A DNA stretch of 64,000 nt. Source: Cristatella mucedo (Eukaryota; Bryozoa; Phylactolaemata; Cristatellidae). Below the pieces are notes generated by a model. It saw only the letters and a program-made list of their open reading frames with translations. It had not been told where the DNA came from and ran no database searches. Position 1 is the stretch's first letter. The number at the start of each line of letters is the position of its first letter. The stretch lies in the NCBI GenBank assembly GCA_009760855.2, contig WPIO01000025.1, forward strand, positions 3,847,001 to 3,911,000, in the 5' to 3' direction. This document shows positions 35,944-48,035 of this stretch, piece after piece. A program made the translations under genes and the position numbers.

Positions 35944-36104
35944 AATAATAATAATACTATAATATATATATATAATTCATTTATATAGCGCCCCAAGATA
36001 ACTTAATCTCTATTCAGGCGCTTCACATGTGCCTCGGGGCTCGAGCCCACGACCTCAGTCAGACCTTGGTCGGGGCGAGCACCTTAACCGCTAGACCAAA
36101 CCAT
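35944..36104 (-). mobile_element. SINE family A
   Basis: Tail ATTCATTTATATAGCGCCCC...CTATTCAGGCGCTTCACATG, B-box complement GGGGCTCGAGCCCACGACCT, head complement GAGCACCTTAACCGCTAGAC. It abuts the tail end of a family B SINE in the same orientation. Confidence 0.88.
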
Positions 36105-36275
36105 ACTAGCCGAGTTAACAGCCTCTTTTTGTATAGCGACAGAAGAGCCTTTGCGGCTATCATCACCGCTTGCAGTGACGATATAGGATCGCCCACCACA
36201 GGATTCGAACCCACGACCTCGGGGCCGAGGTCGCAAAAAGCAACCGCCTTACCTGGTGAGCCATTACGGCTCACC
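36105..36275 (-). mobile_element. SINE family B
   Basis: Head complement GGTGAGCCATTACGGCTCAC, B-box complement CAGGATTCGAACCCACGACC (a perfect GGTTCGAATCC B box on the minus strand), tail complement AACAGCCTCTTTTTGTATAG. A palindrome CGACCTCGGGGCCGAGGTCG follows the B box. Confidence 0.85.
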
Positions 36276-36469
36276 GTCAAAACTGGTTGTTCATGCATTT
36301 CGGGAAAACGGGCTGCCATGATAAAGTAGATGACAAGTAGACCACTGTTGTATATCCTGATACAATTGGTTGTAATCATGACAGGTCAAGGATCGATAAT
36401 GCTTTCTGTACAGGATCTCTCAAGTGCCTAGGAAGAGATTCAGTTCTCTGAGGGCTCTATACAAATGTA

Positions 36470-37010
36470 TTATTATTAATACATTCTAAAAATAGTTATA
36501 ATAATAAATGTGTACAGCCGCCTCAGAGAACTTATTCTCTATTGTAGTATAGCAGTGTCTGCGGCTGCTGCTGTTCTTCCGGAGTCTCACGGAGACACGA
36601 GAGGACGGACGTGAGCGATGAACGAGACTCGATCTGTGTTCCCTCAACGGGTACATATATGCGAGCTGGCTGACTCACCTTAGATAGGGGAGTGCATCTG
36701 TGGCGGGCCGCATCAAAGGCCCGATGCTGCACCGAGTCAATTGCCCAACCACCTACTGCAAGTGGAGCATACATTAGTGGCCGTTGTTGCTGCACTAATT
36801 ACAATGGCAGAAGCAGCGGGTGCACACAAAACTATCTAGGCACTTTACGTATGCTGTAAAGGAAGCTTGATCATATGGTTAGTTGTAGATAGCACAATGT
36901 CAACTACCATAACATGGTTAGAGGTGACATGCATAGGCTCAGCATGCAAATATGGCTAGTGGCAGCATGCACAGTGTCAGATGAGAGTTCGTATAGCGAA
37001 ACAGTGTTCA
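36470..37010 (-). mobile_element. Main-LINE 3' fragment split by a ~290 bp insertion
   Basis: LINE tail GCCTCAGAGAACTTATTCTC ends at about 36541, and the LINE sequence resumes at 36831 with CTAGGCACTTTACGTATGCT to GCATGCACAGTGTCAG. The 36542-36830 insert is unidentified GC-rich sequence. Confidence 0.7.
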
Positions 37011-38315
37011 ACAATAGCGCTCTTCAATAAGCGGCATTGGTCGCAATGAAACTAGAGGCATTCGTGTGCGTGCACGTCCTGAGCCTGAGCCTGGCAACTA
37101 CTGGCGATAGTTAGGACGCAAGAGTCAGTGGTGCTCAGATGTCGAGCCTCTCATCAAAATCAGTCCGTTCTGTTCAGCCTCAGCTTGCTAACTGTGTCTA
37201 GTTAATAGCGATTGCCATTCTTTGGACAGAGCAGAGAGGGCCTGCTTTTGGCTCCGGACAAGGCCTTGCTCAGCAGGAGGTATGGGACTGTTTTATTTAT
37301 CGAAATGGCAGTTATAACAGAAGCCGTGCAATTCTCTCTAAAGCAAGATATCGAGGCTGTCTATAGTGCCGCTATGCACTACTGTGATCCAATTAATTTC
37401 CAACGGATGTGGAGCGTGGACTTATATTTTTGGCATTCCATGACAGCATTCGATATTTTGTTTCTCGGTTAGGAATGCCACTCGTCACTTAAGAGAATGG
37501 ACTGAAGTCAAATTCTGAAGGGTTATTGGAAAGCCCGTCAATTGTTAGCGCCCGAATTGGTTTGGCCACAAAATCGTGCGATGCCACTATCGATGCTTTG
37601 ACGAGATCTTTCTGTGCTAGTACGTTAAGTCCACGTATTAGATACTAGACTTTCACAGCTTTCTGCTGGCCATAGCTACCGACAGCCATTTTTGTATGGG
37701 CATCCTAGGTAATGACAGTCACATCTTCTCCTGCTCCAAGGTTTACCTAGCCAACCGCTGATTGCATCTCGAGTGGTCGTACTCAGTTGCTAGCGAATAG
37801 CCAGGACATCTAGACTGAGGGTACATGTTGAGTATTGCACAGGATTTGCCCCCCCCCTCTTTTTAGAGAGGACATCCAGGACACGTGTCCGTGTATGCTA
37901 GGCAAGCCATCTGCATCCTCTAGCCACCAGCACAAAATACATTGCACGCTTAAGAAGCTCCGATGTGAGAGTGCTAGCATATGTGAGATATCAATGCGGT
38001 AGTGCATTAACTCCGAATCGTTCGCGAATACGGTATATGCATTCGATACTTCCGCCCTCTCAGGTAGTCACGGGCTTTAGGTTTGTACGTATGCAACATT
38101 ACGGAGAATGTCAAGAAAATACTTATAAAACTGTCCGACAATCGAATTTTTTCAAAGGTAATTTTCGAAAGACAAATATGTTAGAAATGTGATCTGAAGT
38201 TTTGACGACTTTCGCATAAAAGAAAAAATGGTTACGCCAGCCATGTCCAGCCCGGATGTAAACCGGAAGCGTTGCATTCACAAACAAACAACAAATGTAC
38301 TAAATCTCCAAACTC
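37011..38315. other. No gene or repeat recognised
   Basis: Mixed sequence with a C run at 37850-37857 and the 18-mer near 37630 shared with 35803. ORFs are short and unrelated to known families. Confidence 0.4.
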
Positions 38316-38660
38316 TTGAGCTATGTAATGTAATGCAATGTATCTCCGTCTGTAACTCCACAAAGTCATAAAGACCATGTGGGTGTTACGCAGGAGAGTT
38401 TTGTATAGCGAACTCACAGCCTAAGCGGCTTTCGGTACGCATTCGGTAGCCAACAGACTTCGTCTCACGCAACAAAGAGAAAGTGGGAAGCATAGCAGAG
38501 TCAGGAGAGCAGTTGAGGTAGTGAGTAGCATAGAAGTAGCAGCTCTGGAACGCTGAAAAGGATGTGCCATAGTCGGCAGTAGGAGAGTAGTTGTCGTTGC
38601 GCAAGAATTGTGGAAGCGAGTTCCACAGTCTAGGACCTCCAGAGCTAAAGCTTCTAATTC
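38316..38660 (-). mobile_element. LINE family 2, 3' end with (ATTAC)n-type tail
   Basis: The minus-strand reading includes a GSRLWNSLPQFLRN-like segment typical of LINE C-termini and ends in (TTACA)n. It matches the fragment at 10503-10701 over about 190 bp. Confidence 0.75.
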
Positions 38661-38914
38661 TCTATCTAGGCGCTTAGCTAGTCACTGAAAGAGGATCAAT
38701 AGTCGAGTGCTACTGACGTAATCCACGGTAAAATGCCAAGACACGTGTAAAACCACAGATGCAAAATTACTGTCACACCTATCAAACTTCGACCGGCGTG
38801 TAAAGGCAAACACGGTGGCTCTCCGTGCCACTAGTTATTAAGCCGTCTTATCTGCTCAACAAGCTGAGTTGTGCACAGGTAAGCATGCAAAGCACACTGG
38901 AGCACAAAAGAAAG

Positions 38915-39240
38915 GTTCGCTAGGGTGAATTGAAAGCTGACAGGAACAGATGCATTTTTGGCTGACACTTTAATGATGCAAGGTCATTGCTGACGGTGAC
39001 CGTAGCGGACAGCAAGTTTAGGAATCTCTCGGTGAGCACGATCTTAAGGCTCGAGACGGCCAAAAGATGACAATTTAGTTCGACGCAGACCGAGCTCCGG
39101 ACCAGGGAATCCTTTGACCTTTGACCTGGAGCCCTTTGACCATTCAAGAGAAGGAATGGCTCGCGAAGAAAGGCTCTGGTGTTACGGCCGAGGTCATGTT
39201 CCATACGTAAGACCACGAATAAAAATTCCACAGTACTGGC
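38915..39240 (-). mobile_element. Possible LINE C-terminal fragment
   Basis: The minus-strand ORF ends with ASLKCQPKMHLFLSAFNSP, resembling the 'FKRNLKTHLFRTAF' end of L2 ORF2. Weak, and no tail is found. Confidence 0.35.
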
Positions 39241-40766
39241 TGCACTCGCTGACCATCCGACTGCAGCATGGGTTTTCCTGATGGCTAGAATAGTCAGCGA
39301 GACAAGGGAAGTGGGGATATTATGACGATTACTATCTTATACCCGTTAAAGTCGCTGGGAAACTCTACCTTTGCTTTAGAAGGCGAGCCTGGGCGTTCGC
39401 TGACAGCAGGTGAGCCAGCGGTGGTGATGAACAATCTTGCCGTCATTTCTTAACGCAACCAAATGTTGACAGAAGCCATAATAAGAAATTGTTCAAAATC
39501 AAGCTTAGATTGGTTTTATTATAAAATTCTTCGAATTTATTTTGAACGCACAATTCACTATTTTAATTTCAATTAAGAGTTTGCTTGTTGCCGTAAAATG
39601 CATAAATTAGTAAGTACCATCCGCTGATAATCTTGGCATGATACTCATAATAGCAATATAATCATCGTATAATTATAAATATTATTGAGAGCACAACGCA
39701 AGTGTAACCTCAGCGACTGGTGATTACGGGATCCACGGACTCATATTAAAATTATACAGTTTGATATCTAACGCCTTCTATTCGTGTGAAACCTGCCTGG
39801 CTCTTTGAACTGAAGAATTTGCAAAAAAAAGTGCGTGCAAAGAAAGGTTTTGCAGCGATAGCCAGATCGCGAGACAAGCGTCGCAGCGGAGGTGCACTAA
39901 TACTGATGCTGTACTAATTTAATAAATACCCTACTTTAATATATTTATATTGGTGAAACCCTAATATTAAAATTCATACATTCACATGGATCATTAGAGA
40001 AATGTCACTTAATTGGTTACGGATATAATTCACACGTTTTCAGTATGCACAAGCACTCAAAGTACTATTCACAAGGACGATGCAAAGGAGCGGGAGTGCC
40101 TGCTGTATTTACAAGGCTAAACATTGAACGTTCTACTATCATTGGCTGCATTGGTTATAAGTTTTGCATCACTTGCTGTACTGTAGCACTAATACTCCGT
40201 ACTGTATACAATATTACCACGTATTACTTCTATTAGTACTTAGCAGTAATGACAAATAAATCATAATCTGCCATTCCAGTTTGTTTGGGTGTCTACAGCA
40301 GCTTGGAAAACTGCATCGCAGTCTTAAACATATTGGGTACGTGAGACTAGTTAGTACGTAAAATAAAACTGATCTTCTCATCATCCACCTTCAATGTTAA
40401 CTTAGAATCTATTCATCTGCGCGGATAATCGATAGACAACGTTAGAAATCTCAGCATGCACGCTGTTTGGAAGTGTTTTATAGGTCCGACTGGTTCGTGA
40501 CAAAGCAGTTCTTGAGCATGCACCGGTTGATCCGACGCGGCACTCAGCGCCATCTTCCCATTTCGTGGAGACCGAGGTGACTGCAGCTCGAGTTAAAGCA
40601 GCTTCTCATCTGATTATAGTCACGTGCTTCAGCAATAGAAAACTATCCGGGTGTGGGCATGGATTGCTTGGAAACAGATGAAAACCAAGAGAGCATGGAG
40701 AATTGAGTGCGATCAGCCAGAGCTGCGGCGGCATTAGGGAGAGTCGGACCGCTAGGGAAACGCTTA
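39241..40766. other. AT-rich unique sequence; no gene supported
   Basis: No recognised ORF, repeat or RNA gene. Confidence 0.4.
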
Positions 40767-41548
40767 ATAATAATAATTATAATAATGCACTTGACAAAGC
40801 GCCCTCAGAGAACTCAATCTCTTTCTAGGCGCTTTACATTTGCTGCAAAGTGAAATGCAATGTAACGGTAAGTAAAATCATGCTTGATAGACAAACGAAA
40901 TTAATAGTATGCTTAGGGGTGACATGCACAGGGTCAGCATGCAAATGTGGTTAGTGCAGCATGCACAGTGTCAGCACGTATAAGCACATCAAGGACGAAT
41001 CACAGGGACCCACTAAATGCTGTCCTAAATAGGTGTATTTTTAAGTTCCTTTTAAATGTGGTCAGGTCAGGGGATGTTCTGATGCAGGTCGGGAGGGAGT
41101 TCCAGGCTTTGGGAGCATACGAACTAAATGCACGGTCTCCTAAGAATTTAAGGTTTGTACGAGGTATTTGTAGACTGTTGGATTGCGAAAAGCGGGCGGT
41201 ACGATGCTTGGCTTGATGGGGGAGTAGATCTGAGAGATAGGCTGGAGCCATAGAATGAAGGGACCTAAAAGTGAGCGACAAAACCTTGAAGTCAATCCGT
41301 TGCTTGACTGGTAGCCAGTGCAGGTCGGCGAGAAGTGGAGTAATGTGGCAACTGCGACGCTCACGACAGACAAGCCTAGCTGCAGAGTTTTGCACAGCTG
41401 CAATCGCCTGATTGCACATGCTGTTAGGCCAGTAAGCAGTGAGTTGCAGAAGTCGAGACGGGATGTCACGAATGCATGGACCAACTTAGACGTGGTGTCC
41501 TTATCTCAAAACCCCGAATTTTAGCAACGTTATGAAGCAGAAAATAGG
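40767..41548 (-). mobile_element. L2-type LINE, copy B, 5'-truncated
   Basis: (TAA)n and the stem-loop tail at the low-coordinate end; frames with [39 protein letters not shown] and APAYLSDLL. Unlike copies A and C it retains the 46 bp at 41269-41314, so it shows the undeleted C-terminal domain. Breaks off within 'HNIAKIR'. Confidence 0.9.
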
Positions 41549-42895
41549 TTTACTGAGGGGCATTTCTTGCTTGACGCCAAGCGAGGACAATCCTTTCGCA
41601 ACAGCTCCTCCTTCAAACCACGCAGACGATTTTGCAGCGCTCGCCTTTAATACCTCGCGTGACTGTCGCCTGAAAGGTGAAATCTGCAGCGAGGCTTCTT
41701 TGGCCTCTCACTTTGCCTCGGGTCAGACCTGGCTGAGGCAAAAGCTTCAGTTACTACTGAAGCAGCCGCCACGGGACAAATGTTGGAGTGAAAGCTTCAT
41801 GAAAGTGCTTCATGAACTTTTGATGCAGAACAATTTTCACTTACATGGAGATCGAAGATATATTTTACATCTCGAATCGTCAATATTTGAAGTACACGTT
41901 CTGGTTAAGCTCTAAAAAACTAAGCGCTCTGTCAAGAAAATGACTTGTCTGTTTTTGGCCTTAACTCTGCGTACGACTCCGGAAATTTGCTTGACCTTGT
42001 GCCCATCCCATCAATCAAAAGTTATTCAGATTAAATGTTACAGCTCCGTGGTCTTAAAATATCTCTTACAAAGAATTTAACCACCCAGCAGCTGCGGCCG
42101 TGCTTCGAGAATCACTTTTTTCGCTAAAAGTAAGCCTAGTTAATCATGAATCATTAACCATTAAACAACTACATAATCATTCAAGAAGACTTTATCAAAA
42201 GGCACCGTTCTGTCGTCGTAGCCTTTCGTCTGGTTGGCGTCACAGCACCACGTCAAGTGTCTCAAAGGTGGTGACACTTCAGCCAACTGAGGGCACAACC
42301 TGGCTAAGTTATTAGCCATTCCCAGCAGCCTCTAGGTCTTTGATGTGGGCGTGGTAAAACCCTAAAGGAGTCCATCTCAACGAGGTGGGCCTGAAGACAG
42401 TAAGCCTAGTTAGGAAATCTCAGTCTGGTCGAACCTGCTCCTTTCGTGTGAAGGTCCCGGTTAATCTTTTTCAGCTTCAAGAAGGCTTGAAGTTTCTTGA
42501 CTATCTCATTGTATCTTTCTTCAGACCAGCCGACAGTGTCCATCCTATTCACAGCAACAATTTCACTGAGAAACGCCTATAAAGTCAAAGGAATTTGTAT
42601 CGGATACAAAAGAATAGCTAGCGCCAAAATCTGCCTCAGGCGCGTGCCCCATGTTCCTCGATAGTGGACACGCTTACAAGAACGTGAGCAAAATGTGCGC
42701 ATGAACCGCAGGGATCTCCCCACGTGACTCACGATAATTCTGCGAAACAACTCGGGGCGGCGTGGCGGGGACTGTAGCAATAACAAATGAAAATCGATCG
42801 GCAATCGAAAGCGTGAAACAACTCGACAGAAGTGCGGCAATCGTCGTTAGAAGGATGCTGCTTTTTCAAGAGCCACCAATGTGAAGCCAGGTGAT
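41549..42895. other. No gene or repeat recognised
   Basis: The 127-codon plus-strand ORF (41532-41915) begins inside the LINE and has no family signature. Confidence 0.4.
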
Positions 42896-45800
42896 TAATA
42901 ATAATAATAATAATTCACTTGATAAAGCGCCCTCAGAGAACTTAATCTCTCTCTAGGCGCTTTACATTTGCTGTAAATTGAAATGCAATTGAATGGTAAG
43001 TAAAATCATGCTTTAAAAAATAACGAAATTAATAGTATGCTTAGGGGTGACATGCACAGGGTCAGCATGCAAATGTGGTTAGTGCAGCATGCACAGTGTC
43101 AGCACGTATAAGCACATCAAGGACGAATCACAGGGACCCACTAAATGCTGTCCTAAATATATGTATTTTTAGGTTCCTTTTAAATGTGGTCAGGTCAGGG
43201 GATGTTCTGACGCAGGTCGGGAGGGAGTTCCAGGCTTTGGGAGCATACGAACTAAATGCACGGTCTCCAAAGGATTTAAGGTTTGTACGAGGTATTTGTA
43301 GACTGTTGGATTGCGAAAAGCGGGCGGTACGATGCTTGGCCTGATGGGGGAGTATGTCGGAGAGATAGGCTGGAGCCATAGAATGAAGGGACCTAGCCAG
43401 TGCAGGTCGGCGAGAAGTGGAGTAATGTGGCAACTGCGACACTCACGACAGACAAGCCTAGCTGCAGAGTTTTGCACCAGCTGCAATCGTCTGATCGCAC
43501 ATGCTGGTAGGCCAGTAAGCAGTGAGTTGCAGAAGTCGAGATGAGATGTCACGAATGCATGGACCAACTTAGACGTGGTATCTTTATCTAAGCAAGCCCG
43601 AATTTTAGCAATGTTATGAAGCTGGAAATAGGCGGATTTGACTGTGGAGCTGATGTGGTCGTCTAACGAGAGGTCGCTTTGGAATATGACACCTAGATTT
43701 CGAGCTGATTCAACTGGAGATATGCTGGCAGAGCCAATTTTGAGAGACAGCCTTTCCAATCTCTGAATCACACTGGGTTTGCCCATGACTAGTAAGGTAG
43801 TTTTGTCATCGTTTAGTTTTAGAAAATTTGCTGCCATCCATGTGCGGATGTCATCAATGCATGCAGCTAGTGAGTTGAGAGAATTTGAGGTGGTCGAAGG
43901 CTGGGAGGGATCAAAGCAAAGGTACGACTGAGTGTCATTCGCATTGAAGTGAAAGCCTAGATTGTGCTTGGCAGTCACATCAGCAAGAGGGAGAGTATAA
44001 ACCGTGAAAAGAACCGGACCTAGCACGGAGCCCTGAGGTACTCCATATTTCAGAGGTACTTCAGATGATCTTTGTCCATTCACGTCAATACTCTGGAGTC
44101 TCCCACTGATGTATAATCTGAACCATTGTAGAGCAATGCCAGTGATGCCCAGGCGAGATGAGAGGCACTCTAGAAGAACTTTGTGATCGATGGTATCAAA
44201 AGCTGCCGAAAGATCGAGCAAAACAAGCAGAGACACTCTACCCATGTCCGCATTCCTAAGTAGGTCGTTGTATACCCGAAGCAATGCTGACTCTGTGGAG
44301 TGATTAGCTCTAAGGCCAGACTGGAGCTTACTAGCAAGGTGTGAGGTTTCGATATACGAGTTCAGCTGGTCTGCCACGACCCGTTCGAGTGTCTTTGATA
44401 GGAATGGTAGAAGGGAAACTGGGCGGTAGTTGCTCAAGTTCTCTTGGTCAAGTGTAGCTTTCTTGAGAAGTGGCCTGACTACAGCTTTTTTGAAAGGTGC
44501 TGGGACATGACCTGAGGCTAATGACATATTAATTATGTTAGTTATTCATGGCAGGATCAGATCAATGCAACATAGGAGCAGTACAGTGGGAATAGGGTCC
44601 AGAGGACTTGTTGTCTTCTTTGATTGAGATACAAACTTTAGGACTAGATCACTAGTGACCTGCTTAAATGCAGACATTGAGGTGAAGCCAGGAACCGAGC
44701 AACAACATTCTAGTGGGGATGTTGTCATCGCAGGGATGGATTCCCTGATCTTGTCTATCTTCTGCTCAAAGAATCGAGAGAAGCGATCGGCTAGATCATC
44801 ATTTGGATCATCAGGTAAGGAGCTAATCTGGGAACGGTTGAGGAGATGGTTGATCGTCGACATCAGCATTTTTGGATTGTGCATCTGTGATTCAACAATG
44901 TTTTTATAAAAGCTAGACTTGGCCTTTGCTAGGATCGATTGGTACGACCTACAGTAGTCTTCATATGCCTGTCGATGGACAGTTAGTCCGGATCTTTTGT
45001 ATGCTTTTTCAAGCTTTCGTTTAGTAGACTTGGCTAGTTTAATGTCTGCGGTAAACCATAGGCCGTCTGGGCGGGGGCGCACAGTGCGCTTTGTCAGAGG
45101 GGCAAACTCGTCGAGCGTGTCAGCTAGTGTCGTGTTGAAGCTATCTACCAATGATGACAGATCGGAGGGAGGATTGAGCAGCAGAGGTGAAGCAGATATT
45201 CTCGCACGGACAGCATCGATGTCAAGGGTCTTGAGGTTTCGCGATTCACAGGTTGTTTTAGAGGAGGATGTGGGCACACACTGTAGATTGAATGAGATCT
45301 GCATGTGGTCAGATAAGCATGATTTGGTAATAATTGGTGATGACAAAGTGCAGTTGTATGAGAAAATCTGGTCGAGTGTGTGACCCTTGATGTGAGTAGG
45401 ACCATGCAAATGAGCCACAAGAGACAATGAGTCAGTCAATGCACGAAATTCGGTGCTGAAAGCGTCAGATAAGTTATCAAAGTGAACGTTGAAATCACAC
45501 ATAACGAGGAAGGATCGATTTCTTGCACACAGAATCGAAATGAGATCGGAGAAATCTGAGATAAAGGAGGATTTGGTACCTGGTGGGCGATAGACTACTG
45601 CCACTATTGGTAGCTTGTTTTCGGGTGAGACCAAGACAATTGATTCAAAAGACTGCTTCGGGGGTACCGCAAATGGCTTGAAGTTGAATTTCGAGCGCAC
45701 GACAATAGCAACTCCACCTCCAGTTTTGATTGATCTAGGGGTGTGAAAGAACGAGAAACCAGATGGAGTTGCGTCTTTAATTGTCGGACAGTTTATCGAT

Positions 45801-46140
45801 TTCAGCCAAGTTTCAGTTAGGGCGAGCAGGTCGATACCATTTTCAGAAATAAGGTCGCTTATTACTAGAGGTTTATTGCACATTGAGTGAGGATTCCAAA
45901 GGCAAGCGTTAAGTCTGGCCGATGGGGTTACAACAGGCTTGATGACCACTAAGTTTGAGAAATTTACAGTGACGCATGTGGGGGAGCGTGCTGAGCGGTT
46001 CGAGACAATGCTAGGAATACTGAACGAGCGGGTACTCAGCTCGCAGGTTCCGCCCAACGAGCGGCGTCTGAGCTGGCGGCTCCGGCCACCGCGGCGGCTA
46101 CGGGGTGCTTTTCTTTTGTTAATGCATAGTTCATGAATCT
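42896..46140 (-). mobile_element. L2-type LINE, copy C, longest copy
   Basis: 3' tail (TAA)n at 42896, then the stem-loop tail. RT region 43190-44527: [53 protein letters not shown]. The catalytic box reads FHFNANDTQ, so the first Asp is Asn and this RT is dead. Endonuclease region 44546-46057: LNACLWNPHSMCNKPLVIS, LLALTETWLKS, GGGVAIVVRS, VAVVYRPPGT, MCDFNVHFDN (Gly lost from the usual GDFN) and CLSDHMQISF. A TGA at 44546-44548 separates the two parts, and the 46 bp C-terminal deletion lies at 43391; both are shared with copy A. The 5' end beyond 46057 is uncertain, and no ORF1 is recognised. Confidence 0.92.
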
Positions 46141-46842
46141 TAGCAACAACATTAATATCTAGGAATGCATTTGATGTGCGATGACGAAGCGATAACAGCT
46201 GCTGACGATCATAATTAACAAGCAGGTTACTAGCGGTTACTAGTTACTAGTTACTAGCCGCCGGCAAAGCTAAGGCAGCCGCCGGCGTGGGAGACCCAGC
46301 AGCCCGAAGCGATAAGCGTTTAGATGTCCATAGGCATGTAATTTCTTACGAGCTACGTTAAAATAACAATCAGAATAGCTTTAAACAGGTCTTAATTGAT
46401 TGATTGTGTAAGTTTTTCTTCGCTTCGTCAACAAGTTTAACGAAGTAATGCGAGCCGGTCAAACCTTTGAAGAACTCCTCGTTCGTCTGGAGCTTAGTGT
46501 GTTCTCGCGCTGCATGACTGCGGTCGTCGACTGCGCGCGGATGGATTGCAACGAGAAACTTGTATGTGCCTCGAGGTCTCGCAACTAATGCAATTGAGCA
46601 GTTGACTCAGTATGAGGCTTCGGTGACTTTTGCAGTTATCCTGCCACTCACCGGGGCGTGCGAGTTCTCCGGTCAAGTCGTTCCCTCAATTTGAACGGAA
46701 CGCAACGCGCGGCCTTGATAAACGGCCGGGTTTCAGGGCGCAGCTATATTTTGTATTCGCCAGGCGAGCGGCGTGCCAATTGACTGGAGATGTCGGGAAA
46801 TGCATCCCTTGCGTGAATGCAGTAGCGTGACATGGTGTAGAG
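46141..46842. other. No gene recognised; short GTTACTA tandem repeats
   Basis: GGTTACTAGCGGTTACTAGT and further TTACTAG copies near 46225-46256; the rest is unique. Confidence 0.45.
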
Positions 46843-47028
46843 CAGCGGTTCTCAATCTGTGGGTCGCGACCTCTTTGGCGTCGAACGATCCTTTCGCAGG
46901 GGTCGCCTAAGACCATCGGAAAACACGCATTTCCACACTTTGCACACAATAATTTTATGGCTGGGGGTCGCCACAACATGAGGAACCGTATCTAAGGGTT
47001 GCGGCATTACGAAGGTTGAGAACCACTG
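46843..47028. mobile_element. hAT-type MITE (SPIN/Charlie-like)
   Basis: TIRs CAGCGGTTCTCAATC and its inverted partner GGTTGAGAACCACTG. Flanks GTGTAGAG (46835-46842) and CTGTAGAG (47029-47036) form a 7/8-matching 8 bp target duplication, the hAT hallmark. Internal pieces such as CCTCATGTTGTGGCGACCCC, CCATAAAATTATT and GGTCTTAGGCGACCCCT (minus strand) match, as I recall them, nonautonomous hAT elements of mammals. Confidence 0.85.
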
Positions 47029-47245
47029 CTGTAGAGGCCAGGGCCCAGTCCCTTGCTTATTTCTAACCCTCTGAGGCAATCAATACCCGCGTGCCTTACA
47101 ATTCGCTGCAAGGGAAGCGACTACCCAGGGTTAATGCATTGATTCATGTTTGGACGAGCGTGCAAAAGCACACAAGAAGTCGCTCAGGTTGTCCAATTTG
47201 CTGTAGGACCCCTAGTTAACAGCACGCCCTGAAACATGCGCACTT

Positions 47246-47468
47246 TCAGAGTACGCAAGAGCAGCAAGAGATGTTCAATGGGAAGCAGGGAGAGCTGAGC
47301 GGAACACGTGCATCTTCAGGTGAGATTTTAATGATGCAAAGTTGTTCCAGGAGGTGGAAAAAGTAGAAGCACGCGCGCCAGACTTTCGGTATTTCGGCGA
47401 AGAAAAGGCTTGACCAGCAAGAGATTTCAACCTGCTGATCGAGCAACTCTGAGAGACGGCTGAAAGCC
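47246..47468 (-). mobile_element. Possible LINE C-terminal fragment
   Basis: The minus-strand frame contains TSWNNFASLKSHLKMHVFRS, similar to the WNSLP...FKRNLKTHLFRTA end of L2 ORF2. Confidence 0.4.
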
Positions 47469-47503
47469 GATGACTGCAGCTCGCGGCGCGAGCTGCAGTC
47501 ATC
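47469..47503. repeat. Perfect palindrome, 17 bp arms, 1 nt centre
   Basis: GATGACTGCAGCTCGCG, then G, then the exact reverse complement (47487-47503). Confidence 0.93.
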
Positions 47504-47871
47504 CGCCTCAGCTCCGCTGTCAAATCAGCTGCCTATACCTTTCAGCTACCTATTATTGCAGAAACAATCCGAACCTTTGCAGATAAAGCGAGCGCAGCCA
47601 AGCTGGTCCACGCATTTGCGACATAGCGTCTCGATTTACCTAGATCTCGACTAGCCTCACTGACACTCCATTTGAAACAGGAAGTTTACATTTGGAAAGA
47701 AGCTAAAAATCCGTTACGGATACCTCATAGCTTTTCCATTGTCCGTGGAAAATATTCTTTTGTGTACCAGACGTGCTAGCCAATAGACATGCTTCCTTTC
47801 CTGCATACATCAAGTGCCTGATAATGAGAAGTAGCTCTCAGATCGCTGTACAAATGCATTAGTATTATTAT

Positions 47872-48035
47872 TAAGCGCTGGTTTGACCCAGTGGTTACGG
47901 TGCTTTCCACGACCGAGGTCAAGATGAATGCATTTGATGACCAGGGTCACGGGCTCGAGCCCGGCCGCTCACGTGTGTGAAATGCCTGAATAGAGATTGG
48001 GTTCTCTAAGGGTGCTTTACAAATAAAATTGTGCT
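47872..48035 (+). mobile_element. SINE family A with internal insertion/duplication
   Basis: GCGCTGGTTTGACCCAGTGG head, B box CACGGGCTCGAGCCCGG, tail AATGCCTGAATAGAGATTGG...GGGTGCTTTACAAATAAAATTG. About 25 extra bases sit between the boxes. Confidence 0.75.

Noticed and set aside
41532..41915. 127-codon ORF as a gene
   Set aside because: It begins inside LINE copy B and continues into unique sequence without any recognisable feature.
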